Below the pieces are notes generated by a model. The model did not search any database, had not been told where the DNA came from, and was given only the letters and a program-made list of their open reading frames with translations. From Alphaproteobacteria bacterium (lineage in GTDB: Bacteria > Pseudomonadota > Alphaproteobacteria > UBA9219): 39,738 nucleotides of DNA. Positions 16,392 to 24,736 of the stretch are shown one piece after another (positions within the stretch are counted from its first letter, which is position 1; every line of letters starts with the position of its first letter). The translations under genes were made by a program, and so were the position numbers. The stretch lies in NCBI GenBank assembly GCA_028708035.1, contig JAQVZU010000007.1:1-39738 (forward strand). Reading direction: 5' to 3'.

Positions 16392-16467
16392 GCCTAGGTA
16401 GCTCAGTTGGTAGAGCAGGGGACTGAAAATCCCCGTGTCGGCGGTTCAATTCCGTCCCTAGGCACCA
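16392..16467 (+). tRNA. tRNA-Phe (GAA)
   Basis: A 76-nt cloverleaf. The acceptor stem GCCTAGG pairs perfectly with CCTAGGC; the D arm is GCTC...GAGC; the anticodon stem GGGGA/TCCCC encloses loop CTGAAAA (anticodon GAA); the T arm contains GGTTCAATTCC. The 3' CCA is encoded. Confidence 0.97.
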
Positions 16468-16512
16468 TTTTCTTACCATGAAGAAGAAGGTGAAGGTGTT
16501 CTCGGGAAAATT

Positions 16513-16743
16513 TCACTCTCGTGGCACCGGGTCGTAGCCGTACCCTCCCCACGGGTGGCAGCGGCAGATTCGTTTCAGCGCCAATTTCCCCCCTTTTATA
16601 GCGCCATGGAGGCGGATCGCTTCGTCGGCATAAGCTGAGCAAGTGGGGATATATCGACATTGACGGCCTAGAAACATTGAAAGCGAATGTCGGTAAACCC
16701 ATATAAGGGCTCGTAATATCAACGCGAGAAGACTGGAACGCAT
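16513..16743 (-). CDS. yidD: YidD membrane protein insertion efficiency factor
   Basis: A 76-residue protein of the YidD/DUF37 family. An amphipathic N-terminal helix ([18 protein letters not shown]) is followed by the conserved [15 protein letters not shown] and [14 protein letters not shown] motifs. It helps YidC/Sec-dependent insertion of inner-membrane proteins. The start at 16743 gives the normal family N-terminus; a longer in-frame reading to 16842 adds 33 residues without similarity. It is usually upstream of yidC on the same strand, but here it points away from yidC. Confidence 0.88.
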   Translation of the reverse strand: MRSSLLALILRALIWVYRHSLSMFLGRQCRYIPTCSAYADEAIRLHGAIKGGKLALKRICRCHPWGGYGYDPVPRE

Positions 16744-16959
16744 CTGGATGTCATTGAAACGCGCGGATACAGAATCCAGATTAGGCTCTCCCTTGCGTGG
16801 GGATGTTAGTTTTGGAGACAGCTCGGATATTAACTTATCCATTTAACGCTTTTCCCCCGGGCAAATACCTGTTAGTTGAACTCGTTCCGTACCCATACGC
16901 TTTGGCTTATACCACGATCCGTTGGCGGCGCGCCAACTTATGAGTGAGAGAACCTTTAG

Positions 16960-18705
16960 ATGAACAACAGTAATAATAATATCTTCCTCGCCATCATCCT
17001 TTCTTTCGCCATTTTGATCGGTTTCCAGCACTTTTATGGGAAGCCTCAGGCTGTTCGGTCCGGGCAGACGGCGGGGCAGCAGGTCCCGGTGGCGCTTCAG
17101 CAAGATCGGGAAAAAGGGGCAATTCAGGCTCAGAGGGTTTCGCATGATCGCGCCGAGATTCTTAAAGAGACTCCCCGAATCGCGATTTCGACGCCTCAAC
17201 TCTCGGGATCGATCAATTTGAAAGGCGCTAAATTCGACGATCTGCTTTTGACGCGCTATCGCGAAACCGCCGACAAAGAAGATCGGCCGATTACACTTCT
17301 GTCGCCGTCGGGAGCTGCCAAGCCGAAGGCTTATTATGCCGAATTCAACTGGCTTTCCGACTCCATCTCTATTGCTGTCCCGTCGGCGGATACCGTTTGG
17401 AAAGCGGACGGTAAGGAGCTTACGCCCGACCATTCGGTGCGGATGACGTGGAACAATGGCGAGGGCCAGCTTTTTGAGCGCACCATTGCGGTTGACGATC
17501 AGGCAATGTTCACCGTCACCGAACGCGTGACTAACAGCGGTAAATCGCCTGTGACGCTTTACCCGTTCGGCATCGTCGCGCGGCAGGGAACTCCTGCCGA
17601 GGCGGGGCGGTCCGGCGTCGTCCTTGAGGGGGGGATCGGCGTGCTCAACGGGACGCTCGAGGAGTTCAAATACAAAAAGATGGCGGACGAAAAGAAGATG
17701 GTCATCGACAGTACCGGCGGGTGGCTTGGCGTCACCGACAAGTACTGGCTTGTCGCGATGGTTCCTCCGCAGGACGACAAGATCATCGGCGAGTTCGTTT
17801 ATAACGGGGCCGGGGCTTCTTCGCCCGCGGATGGGTTTTATCAAGTCGATTTCCGTGGAAAAGGCGTGACGGTTCTTCCTGGCTCAAGCGTTGAGCGCGT
17901 ATCGCATTTGTTCGCAGGGGCCAAGCGTGTGAGCCTTCTCGATACATACGCCGAGAAATACAATATTCCCCATTTCGATAAAGCAATTGATTTCGGGTGG
18001 TTTTATTTTCTGACCAAGCCTTTCCTCTTCCTGCTGACAGCGCTTGAACACGCCGTAGGGCACATGGGGGTGGCCATCCTGTTGTTCACCATCCTTTTGA
18101 AGCTCGTGACGCTGCCTTTGTCGCAAAAGTCATATCATTCGATGGCGCGCATGAAGGCCATTCAGCCGGAAATCAAGAAGCTTCAGGAAAGATTCGCTAA
18201 CGACAAGGCGAAGCTTGGCCAGGAGATGATGGACCTTTACAAGCGCGAGAAGGTCAATCCTCTTTCGGGCTGCGTGCCGACGCTGATTCAGATCCCGATC
18301 TTCTTTGCGCTATATAAAGTGCTTTACGTTAACATTGAAATGCGCGGCGCGTCGTTTTTTGGGTGGATTCGCGATATGTCCATGCCAGATCCGACATCGT
18401 GGTTTAATTTGTTCGGCCTCGCGCCATGGGGGGTGCCGTCGTTTTTCACAGGGCTAATGCACATAGGTGCTTGGCCGATCCTCATGGGCATCAGCATGCT
18501 CTTGCAGCAAAAGCTTTCGCCGCAGCCGCCCGACAAGTCTCAGGCGCGCGCGATGACGTTCATGCCGATCTTTTTCACTTATCTTTTGTCGAATATGCCC
18601 GCGGGGCTTGTGATCTACTGGACGTGGAGCAACCTTCTTGGCATCCTGCAGCAGTGGTACATCATGCGCGGCGATTTGATGAAAAAGCCGGTTCAGCGGG
18701 CCTGA
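16960..18705 (+). CDS. yidC: Membrane protein insertase YidC
   Basis: A 581-residue YidC of the Gram-negative type. N-terminal membrane anchor (NIFLAIILSFAILIGFQHFYG), a large periplasmic beta-sandwich (about 60-340), and the conserved insertase core with five membrane segments (about 350-570). The core includes the motif KSYHSMARMKAIQPEIKKLQ and the cytosolic coiled hairpin EKVNPLSGCVPTLIQIPIFFALY, and ends near YWTWSNLLGILQQWYIM. It inserts and folds inner-membrane proteins alone or with SecYEG. The ATG at 16960 is preceded by GAGAGAACC. The gap to divergent yidD is about 215 bases and should hold both promoters. Confidence 0.96.
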   Translation: MNNSNNNIFLAIILSFAILIGFQHFYGKPQAVRSGQTAGQQVPVALQQDREKGAIQAQRVSHDRAEILKETPRIAISTPQLSGSINLKGAKFDDLLLTRYRETADKEDRPITLLSPSGAAKPKAYYAEFNWLSDSISIAVPSADTVWKADGKELTPDHSVRMTWNNGEGQLFERTIAVDDQAMFTVTERVTNSGKSPVTLYPFGIVARQGTPAEAGRSGVVLEGGIGVLNGTLEEFKYKKMADEKKMVIDSTGGWLGVTDKYWLVAMVPPQDDKIIGEFVYNGAGASSPADGFYQVDFRGKGVTVLPGSSVERVSHLFAGAKRVSLLDTYAEKYNIPHFDKAIDFGWFYFLTKPFLFLLTALEHAVGHMGVAILLFTILLKLVTLPLSQKSYHSMARMKAIQPEIKKLQERFANDKAKLGQEMMDLYKREKVNPLSGCVPTLIQIPIFFALYKVLYVNIEMRGASFFGWIRDMSMPDPTSWFNLFGLAPWGVPSFFTGLMHIGAWPILMGISMLLQQKLSPQPPDKSQARAMTFMPIFFTYLLSNMPAGLVIYWTWSNLLGILQQWYIMRGDLMKKPVQRA

Positions 18706-18756
18706 CTTGGGCGGCGCGTGCGGTTTCACGACTCCTTTTTTTCTTGAGAGGGACTA

Positions 18757-20139
18757 ATGTCATCTGCTGAAAAACAGGCTGTTGCTCTTAGCTCAATGGC
18801 AGCCAGCGCTCTTATGACCATCGGCAAGTTTGCCGTTGGGTTCATGACGGGAAGCTTGGGCCTTGTTTCGGAGGGGCTTCACAGTTTTCTCGATTTTGGG
18901 GCGACTGTTTTGACGTTCATGGCTGTGCGCATCAGCGACCGGCCCGCTGACGATACGCATCCTTACGGTCATGGCAAGGTCGAGAGTATGGCGGCTTTGG
19001 CGGAAACCGCCCTTCTTTTTATTACGAGCTTCTGGATTATCTACGAAGCCGCCGATAGGTTGCTTAGCGGGAAGATCGAGGTCGAGGCCACTTGGTGGTC
19101 GGTGGCCGTGATCGTTGTTTCCATTGTCATCGACCTTTCGAGAGCGGGCGCACTGAAAAAAGTGGCCAAGAAGACCAAGAGCCAGGCGCTTGAAGCCGAT
19201 GCGCTTCATTTTAGTTCGGATGTGCTTAGCTCGGGCGTCGTTTTACTCGGATTGGGGCTGGTTGCGCTAGGATGGCCGAAGGGCGATGCTCTCGCCGCTA
19301 TCGGCGTTTCTTTGTTCGTTTGCCATGCGGGCTGGGTAATGGGGAAAAGAACGATCGACACGCTGATCGATACTGTTCCGGCGGGCGCAAGTGAGCGTAT
19401 GTGTTCGCTAATCGAGTCGGTTCCGGGCGTGGCGGGGGTATCGCGTGTGCGCGTAAGGCCCGCAGGAAACATCTTTTTCGTCGAGGCTGACATTGCGGTG
19501 GGCCGCGGCCTTTCGCAGGATCGCGTTGCTGGCATACGCCAGAAAATTGTTGATACCGTCCACGCGCAGAGTCCCGAGGCCGAAGTGTCTATCGCAACGC
19601 ATCCTTTGGCATTGAATAACGAGACGGTTCAACAGCGTGTCGCAATTATAGCGGCTAACCACGGCGCTAACGTGCATCACATTACCGCGCACCATTCGAA
19701 GGGAAGGCTTTCGGTCGGGTTCGATCTGGAAGTTGAAGGCTGGCGTTCGATTCAAGAGGCGCATGAGATCGCATCTAAGCTGGAAGCCGATATGCGCGCC
19801 GAGTTTGGTGAAGACGCTGAAGTCGAGACGCATTTGGAACCTCTGCAGGATCGTGGCATTGATGGCGTGGATGTCGATCCGCAGGATCTCGCATTGATCA
19901 AGTCTCAGCTCGAAATGTTTCTCGCAGAAACGGGATCTCTTCATAGCCTACACAAGGTTCGCGCGCGTAAGACGGATGTCGGGATGCTGGTGTTTTTCCA
20001 CTGTCGGACGAATTCGGACCGAACAGTTTCAGAAATTCATGAAACGGTGGATGCGTTCGAGAGGAAGATCAGGCAAAAGTACCCCGAGGTGTTCCGAGTG
20101 CTGGCGCATGTGGAACCGGAGAGATCGCGCGAAGGATAG
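18757..20139 (+). CDS. Cation diffusion facilitator (Zn-type) with long C-terminal region
   Basis: A 460-residue CDF transporter, longer than the usual 300. Six membrane segments lie within about 8-210. The transport site is His42-x3-Asp46 in TM2 (HSFLD) and His151-x3-Asp155 in TM5 (HFSSD), a His-Asp/His-Asp set as in zinc-selective CDFs. The HPYGHGKVE loop is conserved. A first cytosolic CTD (about 212-290, PGVAGVSRVRVRPAG) is followed by a second region (about 290-455) that repeats the CTD pattern, with HxxxxHH and a VETHLEP ending, and another ending in VLAHVEP. It exports zinc or a similar ion by proton antiport. The ATG has GAGAGGGAC upstream. Confidence 0.88.
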   Translation: MSSAEKQAVALSSMAASALMTIGKFAVGFMTGSLGLVSEGLHSFLDFGATVLTFMAVRISDRPADDTHPYGHGKVESMAALAETALLFITSFWIIYEAADRLLSGKIEVEATWWSVAVIVVSIVIDLSRAGALKKVAKKTKSQALEADALHFSSDVLSSGVVLLGLGLVALGWPKGDALAAIGVSLFVCHAGWVMGKRTIDTLIDTVPAGASERMCSLIESVPGVAGVSRVRVRPAGNIFFVEADIAVGRGLSQDRVAGIRQKIVDTVHAQSPEAEVSIATHPLALNNETVQQRVAIIAANHGANVHHITAHHSKGRLSVGFDLEVEGWRSIQEAHEIASKLEADMRAEFGEDAEVETHLEPLQDRGIDGVDVDPQDLALIKSQLEMFLAETGSLHSLHKVRARKTDVGMLVFFHCRTNSDRTVSEIHETVDAFERKIRQKYPEVFRVLAHVEPERSREG

Positions 20140-20267
20140 AACTAAAGTGAATGCGCCCGCCGGAGGTTTTTTGCCGGAGGGCCGTGCATTGCTGAAAAGG
20201 ACAACGCGAGTTGTGCGGACCAAGAAAGATTTATGATTATAGACATCTGGAAATTACGCAAAATCCG

Positions 20268-20296
20268 TTGACGAAGGGGATAGAAGCCTTTATGAG
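20268..20296 (+). promoter_or_regulatory. Sigma-70-type promoter for tRNA-Thr
   Basis: TTGACG (20268-20273), a 17-base spacer, and TATGAG (20291-20296), placing the start point about 15 bases before the tRNA. Confidence 0.65.
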
Positions 20297-20317
20297 CAAA
20301 TGCTTATCCAGCCAAGT

Positions 20318-20392
20318 GCCGTTGTAGCTCAGAGGTAGAGCAGGGCTTTCGTAAAGCCAAGGTCGGGGGTTCAAATCCCTCCAACGGCACCA
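20318..20392 (+). tRNA. tRNA-Thr (CGT)
   Basis: A 75-nt cloverleaf. Acceptor stem GCCGTTG/CAACGGC; D arm GCTC...GAGC; anticodon loop TTCGTAA gives anticodon CGT; T arm GGGGGTTCAAATCCCTC; encoded CCA. Its 3' end borders a decayed integrase gene, so it is a probable integration site. Confidence 0.96.
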
Positions 20393-20555
20393 CTTGTATG
20401 ACCAAGGACTTTTAAGCAAGTCTTTCAAGAGAGCTAACCTCATGATCTTGAAGACTTCTATTTCCAAGGATGTCTTGGCTGCGCTCGGACGAGCCACAAA
20501 AAAGTAGGTACTAAATGGGGGACTCAGACGAAACCTCCAATACGGAGAGTACCCC

Positions 20556-20748
20556 ATGTTAACCAATACCAACTGCAAAAGCGCCCAACCGAAAGCCAAA
20601 GTATAAACTGGGCGATGCCTACGGCTTGCTTCTTCTCGTTCGTCCGCAAGAAATATTGGCGGTACAAATGCCGTGAAGAGCAAGACTATTGCTTACGGAG
20701 TTTTTCCCGAAGTCTCTCTTCTCGAGGCATACGCAAACCTCCGCTTAT
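20556..20748 (+). pseudogene. Remnant of a P4-type tyrosine integrase (N-terminal arm-binding domain)
   Basis: The fragments match the start of P4-family integrases but need three reading frames. Frame 1 from ATG 20556 gives M-L-T-N-T-N-C-K-S-A-Q-P-K-A-K then a stop. A shifted frame gives Y-K-L-G-D-A-Y-G-L-L-L-L-V. The third gives K-K-Y-W-R-Y-K-C-R. Frame 1 resumes as K-T-I-A-Y-G-V-F-P-E-V-S-L-L-E-A and stops at 20745-20747. The expected family order is the same: ...AKPKxKPYKLxDGxGLYLLV...KYWRxKYR...LGVYPEVSLAEAR. About 65 residues remain; the catalytic core is absent. It begins 164 bases after tRNA-Thr, as expected of an integrase that used that tRNA as attachment site. The island it belonged to is gone from this window. 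Confidence 0.82.
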
Positions 20749-20791
20749 AAGCCATTCTCCACAGAAGACTCTTGAAAAAGTGCGAAAGGGA

Positions 20792-20827
20792 TAAAAAAAC
20801 GCCGCCTATTGGACGGCGTTCTTTTTA
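20792..20827 (-). terminator. Intrinsic terminator of the OmpA gene
   Basis: On the minus strand AACGCCG and CGGCGTT flank an eight-to-ten base loop and are followed by seven T residues. It ends 15 bases after the OmpA stop codon. Confidence 0.85.
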
Positions 20828-20841
20828 TCTGTTTACCGGAC

Positions 20842-21897
20842 TTACTTGCCCAAGACAATCTCGGCGCGGCGGTTTTGCGCCTCGCGAATGCCTTCGGTTG
20901 TCGGAACAAGCAAGTCATTCTCGCCGACACCTTGGGCCGTAATGGACGAAGCCCCGATGCCAAGCCTTGTCAATTCGGCTTTAACCGCATTTGCGCGGCG
21001 GATGGAAAGCTTCTGATTGTACTCGGCTGTACCGACCGTGTCGGTGTGACCCGTAACGACGATGCGGGCAAAACCGTTGCTCTTGATCTTCGCGACGGCA
21101 GCCGCAATGACCTTCTTGGCTTCCGGCGTAAGGATCGACTTGTCGAAGTCGAAGAACACGGTGAAGTTCTCCTCGACAGGCGCGACGGCGACCTGGGCCG
21201 GAACGGCGGCCTTGACTGCGGGAGCCTGAACCTCGCGCAAAGGCGGAGGAAGGGGCTGAACAGCCTTTTCCTCGCCGAAGCTGTAGCGAACGCCGACAAC
21301 CATGTTGTGCGAAGCGTTGCTCATGCGAGCCTGGCCGCCGCCGGTGTAGGAAACCTTCGGATCAAACGAACCGAAATAGCGATAGTCGGCAGTAACGGAC
21401 CAATTGTCGTCCAATTGGGCCGAAACGCCCGCAATGCCCTGATAGGCCGCAACGGTTGCATCGCCGTTAAGTTGGGCTCCAGGAACGCCGTAGTTCTCTA
21501 GATGGACAAAGTCCGGGCCGATGCCGCCACCGATGTACGGTGTGAAGATGGTGCCGGTCTTGAAATCATAGTAAGCGTTAAAGAGCAACGCATTGTTGCT
21601 GATGTGGCCGAAAGCAGCCGTGTTTCCCACTTCGGTGAGATTGTGCTGGTCATGCAGATACTCGATTTCGAAGCGCAACCCGTTGCCGACGGCATAGCCG
21701 ACCGCGCCGAGGAATCCGACGTTGGTATTTTCGGTCCTGGCTTCTGTTTTGCCGGTGGGCGCATGAATCGTCGAGTTCTCACCGAACGTCAGAGCGACGC
21801 CCGGAGCGACATACCAGCCGGGGGCGACTTCTGCGCGCGCTTGTCCGGCGGCAACTGCAATAGCAAGGGCCGCGAGTGATACGAAAATCTTCTTCAT
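20842..21897 (-). CDS. OmpA-family outer-membrane protein
   Basis: A 351-residue porin-like protein. Signal peptide MKKIFVSLAALAIAVAAGQARA, then an eight-stranded OmpA-type beta barrel (about 25-205) with alternating aromatic strands (GVRYSFGE ends it). A Pro/Ala/Val linker (about 208-238) follows, then the OmpA C-terminal peptidoglycan-binding domain (about 240-350). That domain contains FFDFDKSILTPEA, GHTDTVG (binding Asp), the LSIRRANAV segment (binding Arg) and NRRAEI. It links the outer membrane to peptidoglycan. AGGAG stands just before the ATG, and a strong terminator follows. Confidence 0.93.
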   Translation of the reverse strand: MKKIFVSLAALAIAVAAGQARAEVAPGWYVAPGVALTFGENSTIHAPTGKTEARTENTNVGFLGAVGYAVGNGLRFEIEYLHDQHNLTEVGNTAAFGHISNNALLFNAYYDFKTGTIFTPYIGGGIGPDFVHLENYGVPGAQLNGDATVAAYQGIAGVSAQLDDNWSVTADYRYFGSFDPKVSYTGGGQARMSNASHNMVVGVRYSFGEEKAVQPLPPPLREVQAPAVKAAVPAQVAVAPVEENFTVFFDFDKSILTPEAKKVIAAAVAKIKSNGFARIVVTGHTDTVGTAEYNQKLSIRRANAVKAELTRLGIGASSITAQGVGENDLLVPTTEGIREAQNRRAEIVLGK

Positions 21898-22049
21898 GTT
21901 TGCTCCTAGGGGAATCCGTTATCAGAATGGGACAGAAATAGCACTGATTGAGCAATATTATCCTATAAAAATTGGCGTTTTTTGCCTTAGGCCGTGTTTT
22001 TCAAAAAAATGTTGTTCTTTTGCGACACTCGTTTTTGTACAATAGCGGA

Positions 22050-22477
22050 GCCAGACGGTCGGATGATCGCCTGTCACCTGAAATAAAGAAAATAGTTACT
22101 TGATTTTAAACACTTTTCTTTATTTCAGGTGACAGGAGGAAAGTCCGGGCTTCAGGGGAAAAGGGTGCCGGATAACGTCCGGTTGGGGCAACTCAAAGGA
22201 AAGTGCCACAGAAAACAAACTACCCGTATGGTTAACGTGCGGGAAAAGGTGAAAAGGTGCGGTAAGAGCGCACCGCACCTCCGGCAACGGAGGCGGCATG
22301 GAAAACCCCACCCGAAGCAAAACCGAATAGGAGCCGCAAAGCGCGTTTCGACGCGCGCCGCTTTTTCCCCGCGAGCGGCTCGGGTTGGTTGCTTGAGGTG
22401 TTCGGCAACGAACGTCCTAGATGAATGATCGTCCGCCGCGCAAGCGGTGACAGAACCCGGCTTACAGACCGTCTGGC
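22050..22477 (+). ncRNA. rnpB: RNase P RNA (class A)
   Basis: P1 is formed by GCCAGACGGTC (22050-22060) and GACCGTCTGGC (22467-22477). The universal core segments are present: GAGGAAAGTCCGGGCT (from 22136), the AGTGCCACAGAAAACAAACTACC region (P10/J11-12, near 22201), AGGGTGAAAAGGTGCGGTAAGAGCGCACCG type helices, and near the 3' end the conserved ACAGAACCCGGCTTACAG element. It is the catalytic RNA that trims tRNA 5' leaders. A TACAAT box (22038-22043) precedes the start; the -35 is weak. The P3 position holds a perfect 23-bp helix (22070-22092 with 22114-22136, 21-base AU-rich loop), unusually long and uninterrupted. A T-run follows P1, so P1 itself acts as terminator. Confidence 0.95.
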
Positions 22478-22483
22478 TTTTTT
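22467..22483 (+). terminator. 3' end and T-run of RNase P RNA
   Basis: The 3' strand of P1 (GACCGTCTGGC) is followed at once by six T residues, the usual end of rnpB. The next gene is convergent and stops at 22522. Confidence 0.6.
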
Positions 22484-22521
22484 CTCTACGCGTCGCACGT
22501 CGAGATTAGGACAACGTGAGC

Positions 22522-23664
22522 TTATAAATTCAGTCCAGTCGTTGGTTTGGACCTCAACCCAAGAATATTCCGCCGTGGCAGTTCGGTCCCCTTTTGTGCT
22601 TTGTCTGAGGATTGCTCAAGATGACATTGTGTCTCAATACCGGCCCCACGATCAAACAACGCAATCCCTTGATCCATTTTCCGCTTTATGTCCTCAGGGG
22701 AAGGATTCAAATGGAGCGCGGTCCGGTAGGTTGCTTCGATCTTATCCAATTCTTCCTTACCCATCCAAAGGGACGGGGCAATGGTAACAGCTGTAAGGAT
22801 GCCCCTGGAAATTGAGGAGTGCGCAAAAACCGCATCAGCAGCCCCTTCGACTCCCGCGAAAACCTGATCGGAGAAGCCGGGAATCCCCGCCAATCCATGT
22901 TCGACCGCATGGTAGATGGCGCTGTGCGGACCCAAAAGATGTTCCGCCGCATTCGCGATCTTTTCGAGAGTAGCGTCATCAAGATGTAAGCCCATGTGCG
23001 CTTCCGCAAGGCCTTTGCCGTCGTTTAAATCGACGTAATTGCCGTTCCACTGCCCCGCATGAGGGGAATCCAAACATCCAGTGGAACCCGAGGCAGAATG
23101 AGCGGGCCATGCGCCATGCTCGATTTTAAAATCCAAGTCCTGCTTGAACTCATGCGCCCTCAACCGGACATCGATGGGCAGTGCCGTGACCTCATGGAAC
23201 CGCGCATCCGGAGGAAGCTTCGAAAAATCTGTGATCTGATCGCCGATTTTGACGGTAATGGGCCCGTCCTTGGGTTCGGAAATGATTGCAGTAATCTCGT
23301 TTCCGTTAACGTGGCCAGAGAACGTAATGGTCCCGTCGGTATTTTGAACGTATTCGTTGCCGTTTGTCGAATAACGGAACTCGGCTGTGTGTGTTGTGGT
23401 GTCCACGCCCGGGACGGTTAGAGAGGACGCTGCGGGAGAAACGACGATTTCTTTGGTCCGGGAAATGTCCTCTTTCCCCAAAAGCTTATACATCAGCCTG
23501 TAACGCCATGGGCTTTCACTGAGTTTCCACGCAGCAACGGCGCCAACCGCGATTATGCCGGAAACGACAGGATGCTTTTTGGCTTTGTCGATTATTTTCT
23601 CAGCGATGGATTTCGGCTGAACGGACACATAATTTTCGACATTCTCGTTCTGCATGTTCGCCAT
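22522..23664 (-). CDS. Unrecognised protein with one N-terminal membrane segment
   Basis: A 380-residue protein I cannot assign to a family. Visible parts: a polar N-terminus (1-28), one membrane segment (about 30-47, VVSGIIAVGAVAAWKL), a beta-rich Thr/Ser/Gly region (about 78-140) with repeated T-x-T-F-S-G-H-V-N-G-like strands, and a His-rich helical stretch (about 205-265, HMGLHLDDATLEK, HLLGPHSAIYHAVEHGL). A hydrophobic patch lies near 285-300, and the C-terminal tail is charged. Two cysteines (one in STGCLDS, one near the C-terminus) could pair. It has its own promoter and is convergent with rnpB. The base composition is slightly AT-richer upstream. Its role is unknown; the membrane anchor suggests the inner envelope. 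Confidence 0.7.
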   Translation of the reverse strand: MANMQNENVENYVSVQPKSIAEKIIDKAKKHPVVSGIIAVGAVAAWKLSESPWRYRLMYKLLGKEDISRTKEIVVSPAASSLTVPGVDTTTHTAEFRYSTNGNEYVQNTDGTITFSGHVNGNEITAIISEPKDGPITVKIGDQITDFSKLPPDARFHEVTALPIDVRLRAHEFKQDLDFKIEHGAWPAHSASGSTGCLDSPHAGQWNGNYVDLNDGKGLAEAHMGLHLDDATLEKIANAAEHLLGPHSAIYHAVEHGLAGIPGFSDQVFAGVEGAADAVFAHSSISRGILTAVTIAPSLWMGKEELDKIEATYRTALHLNPSPEDIKRKMDQGIALFDRGAGIETQCHLEQSSDKAQKGTELPRRNILGLRSKPTTGLNL

Positions 23665-23698
23665 AATGATTCCAAAAAAATTAGATAAATATCAAATA

Positions 23699-23727
23699 AA
23701 TATAATACCTGATCTTGGAAAAATCAA
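23699..23727 (-). promoter_or_regulatory. Promoter of the unrecognised membrane protein
   Basis: On the minus strand TTGATT (23727-23722), a 17-base spacer and TATATT (23704-23699). The predicted start is near 23692, giving a leader of about 28 bases before the ATG at 23664. It lies in an AT-rich gap before prmC ends. Confidence 0.55.
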
Positions 23728-23755
23728 TTAGAAGCATGCCAAAATCGCTCGCGTT

Positions 23756-24628
23756 TTATGTTTTTCTGACCACAAACACGCGTTCAAACCCGCGAAAATC
23801 GGCATACAAAGAAATGTCGGTAAATCCCGACTGCTTTAGCATGCGTCCGACTTCGTTTGTTTGCCCATCTCCTAGCTCGATCCCTGCAAATCCTCCGCTC
23901 TTCAACAGCCGTGGCAGAGAAGGGATCACGGTCCTATACGGGTCAAGGCCATCTTCTCCGCCTTCAAGCGCCAGAATGGGATCATAGTTGCGCACGGCGG
24001 GTTGGAGCTTCGGTATATCCGAACGAGGGATGTAGGGCGGGTTGAAAGAGAGGATATCGAAAGCCTCACTGATGCCGGAAGCCCAGTTGTTGAGCCGGAA
24101 AGCGCAGCGACGATTGAGCCCAAGCCTTCTGGCGTTTTCTTCCGCCTTTTTGATAGCGCGCGGCGCAATATCAATTGCAAGTCCGGTTGCGTTAGGCAAA
24201 TTGTGCAAGAGCGAAAGCATGATGCATCCGGACCCAGTTCCGAGATCGAGAATGCGCAAAGGCTTTTTTATCCGGGATTTCCAAACTGGTTTCCCGAGCT
24301 TTTCCAAAATTGCGCGGACGATAATCTCGCTTTCGGGCCTTGGTTCGAGCGTCGCCTCGTTAAGCTCGAACCAAAGCCCGCAAAATTCCCCCCGTCCGAT
24401 AATCCGGTTCAGCGTCTCGCGTTTCGACCGGCGCTCGACAAGCGATGCGATAAGGGTGGCCTCGGCTTCGGTGAGAGCGCGATCCATATGGTTCCGCAAG
24501 CTATCGGGCTTTATTCCCAAAGCATGGCCCAAGAGAACGCGCACATTCAGAAGAGGCTCTTCGACGCCCGCGCAAGCCAGTTGTAGGCTGGCGGAATGAA
24601 CTGTCTCAGATATTGAAACACGGGGCAT
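23756..24628 (-). CDS. prmC: Peptide chain release factor N5-glutamine methyltransferase
   Basis: A 290-residue PrmC/HemK methyltransferase. An N-terminal helical domain (1-85) is followed by the linker IIGRGEFCGLWFELNEATLEPRPESE and the SAM-binding domain with motif I ILDLGTGSGC (about 127-136). The catalytic FNPPYIP (NPPY) lies near residue 195. It methylates the GGQ glutamine of release factors RF1 and RF2. The family usually has PRPDTE where this protein reads PRPESE, and REFWG where it reads GEFCG; both are mild changes. prfA is not adjacent, although prfA-prmC is a common pair. Start ATG at 24628. Confidence 0.93.
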   Translation of the reverse strand: MPRVSISETVHSASLQLACAGVEEPLLNVRVLLGHALGIKPDSLRNHMDRALTEAEATLIASLVERRSKRETLNRIIGRGEFCGLWFELNEATLEPRPESEIIVRAILEKLGKPVWKSRIKKPLRILDLGTGSGCIMLSLLHNLPNATGLAIDIAPRAIKKAEENARRLGLNRRCAFRLNNWASGISEAFDILSFNPPYIPRSDIPKLQPAVRNYDPILALEGGEDGLDPYRTVIPSLPRLLKSGGFAGIELGDGQTNEVGRMLKQSGFTDISLYADFRGFERVFVVRKT

Positions 24629-24736
24629 AAGCGTTCGGGAAAGCTTCGGTAGCCCGTGTTTAAAACAGTTTTTGACGAAAGAAAATATTAAATGGAGATC
24701 AGTTGTAAGCCCCGCCCCTGAAAGTTCGGCTTGTTT

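Noticed and set aside
16843-17844. Long minus-strand frame of 333 codons opposite yidC
   Set aside because: It is a shadow of yidC with no family similarity and no ribosome-binding site.
20237-20683. Minus-strand frame of about 148 codons over tRNA-Thr and the integrase remnant
   Set aside because: It reads antisense through a tRNA gene (the familiar RDLNPRP-type artefact).
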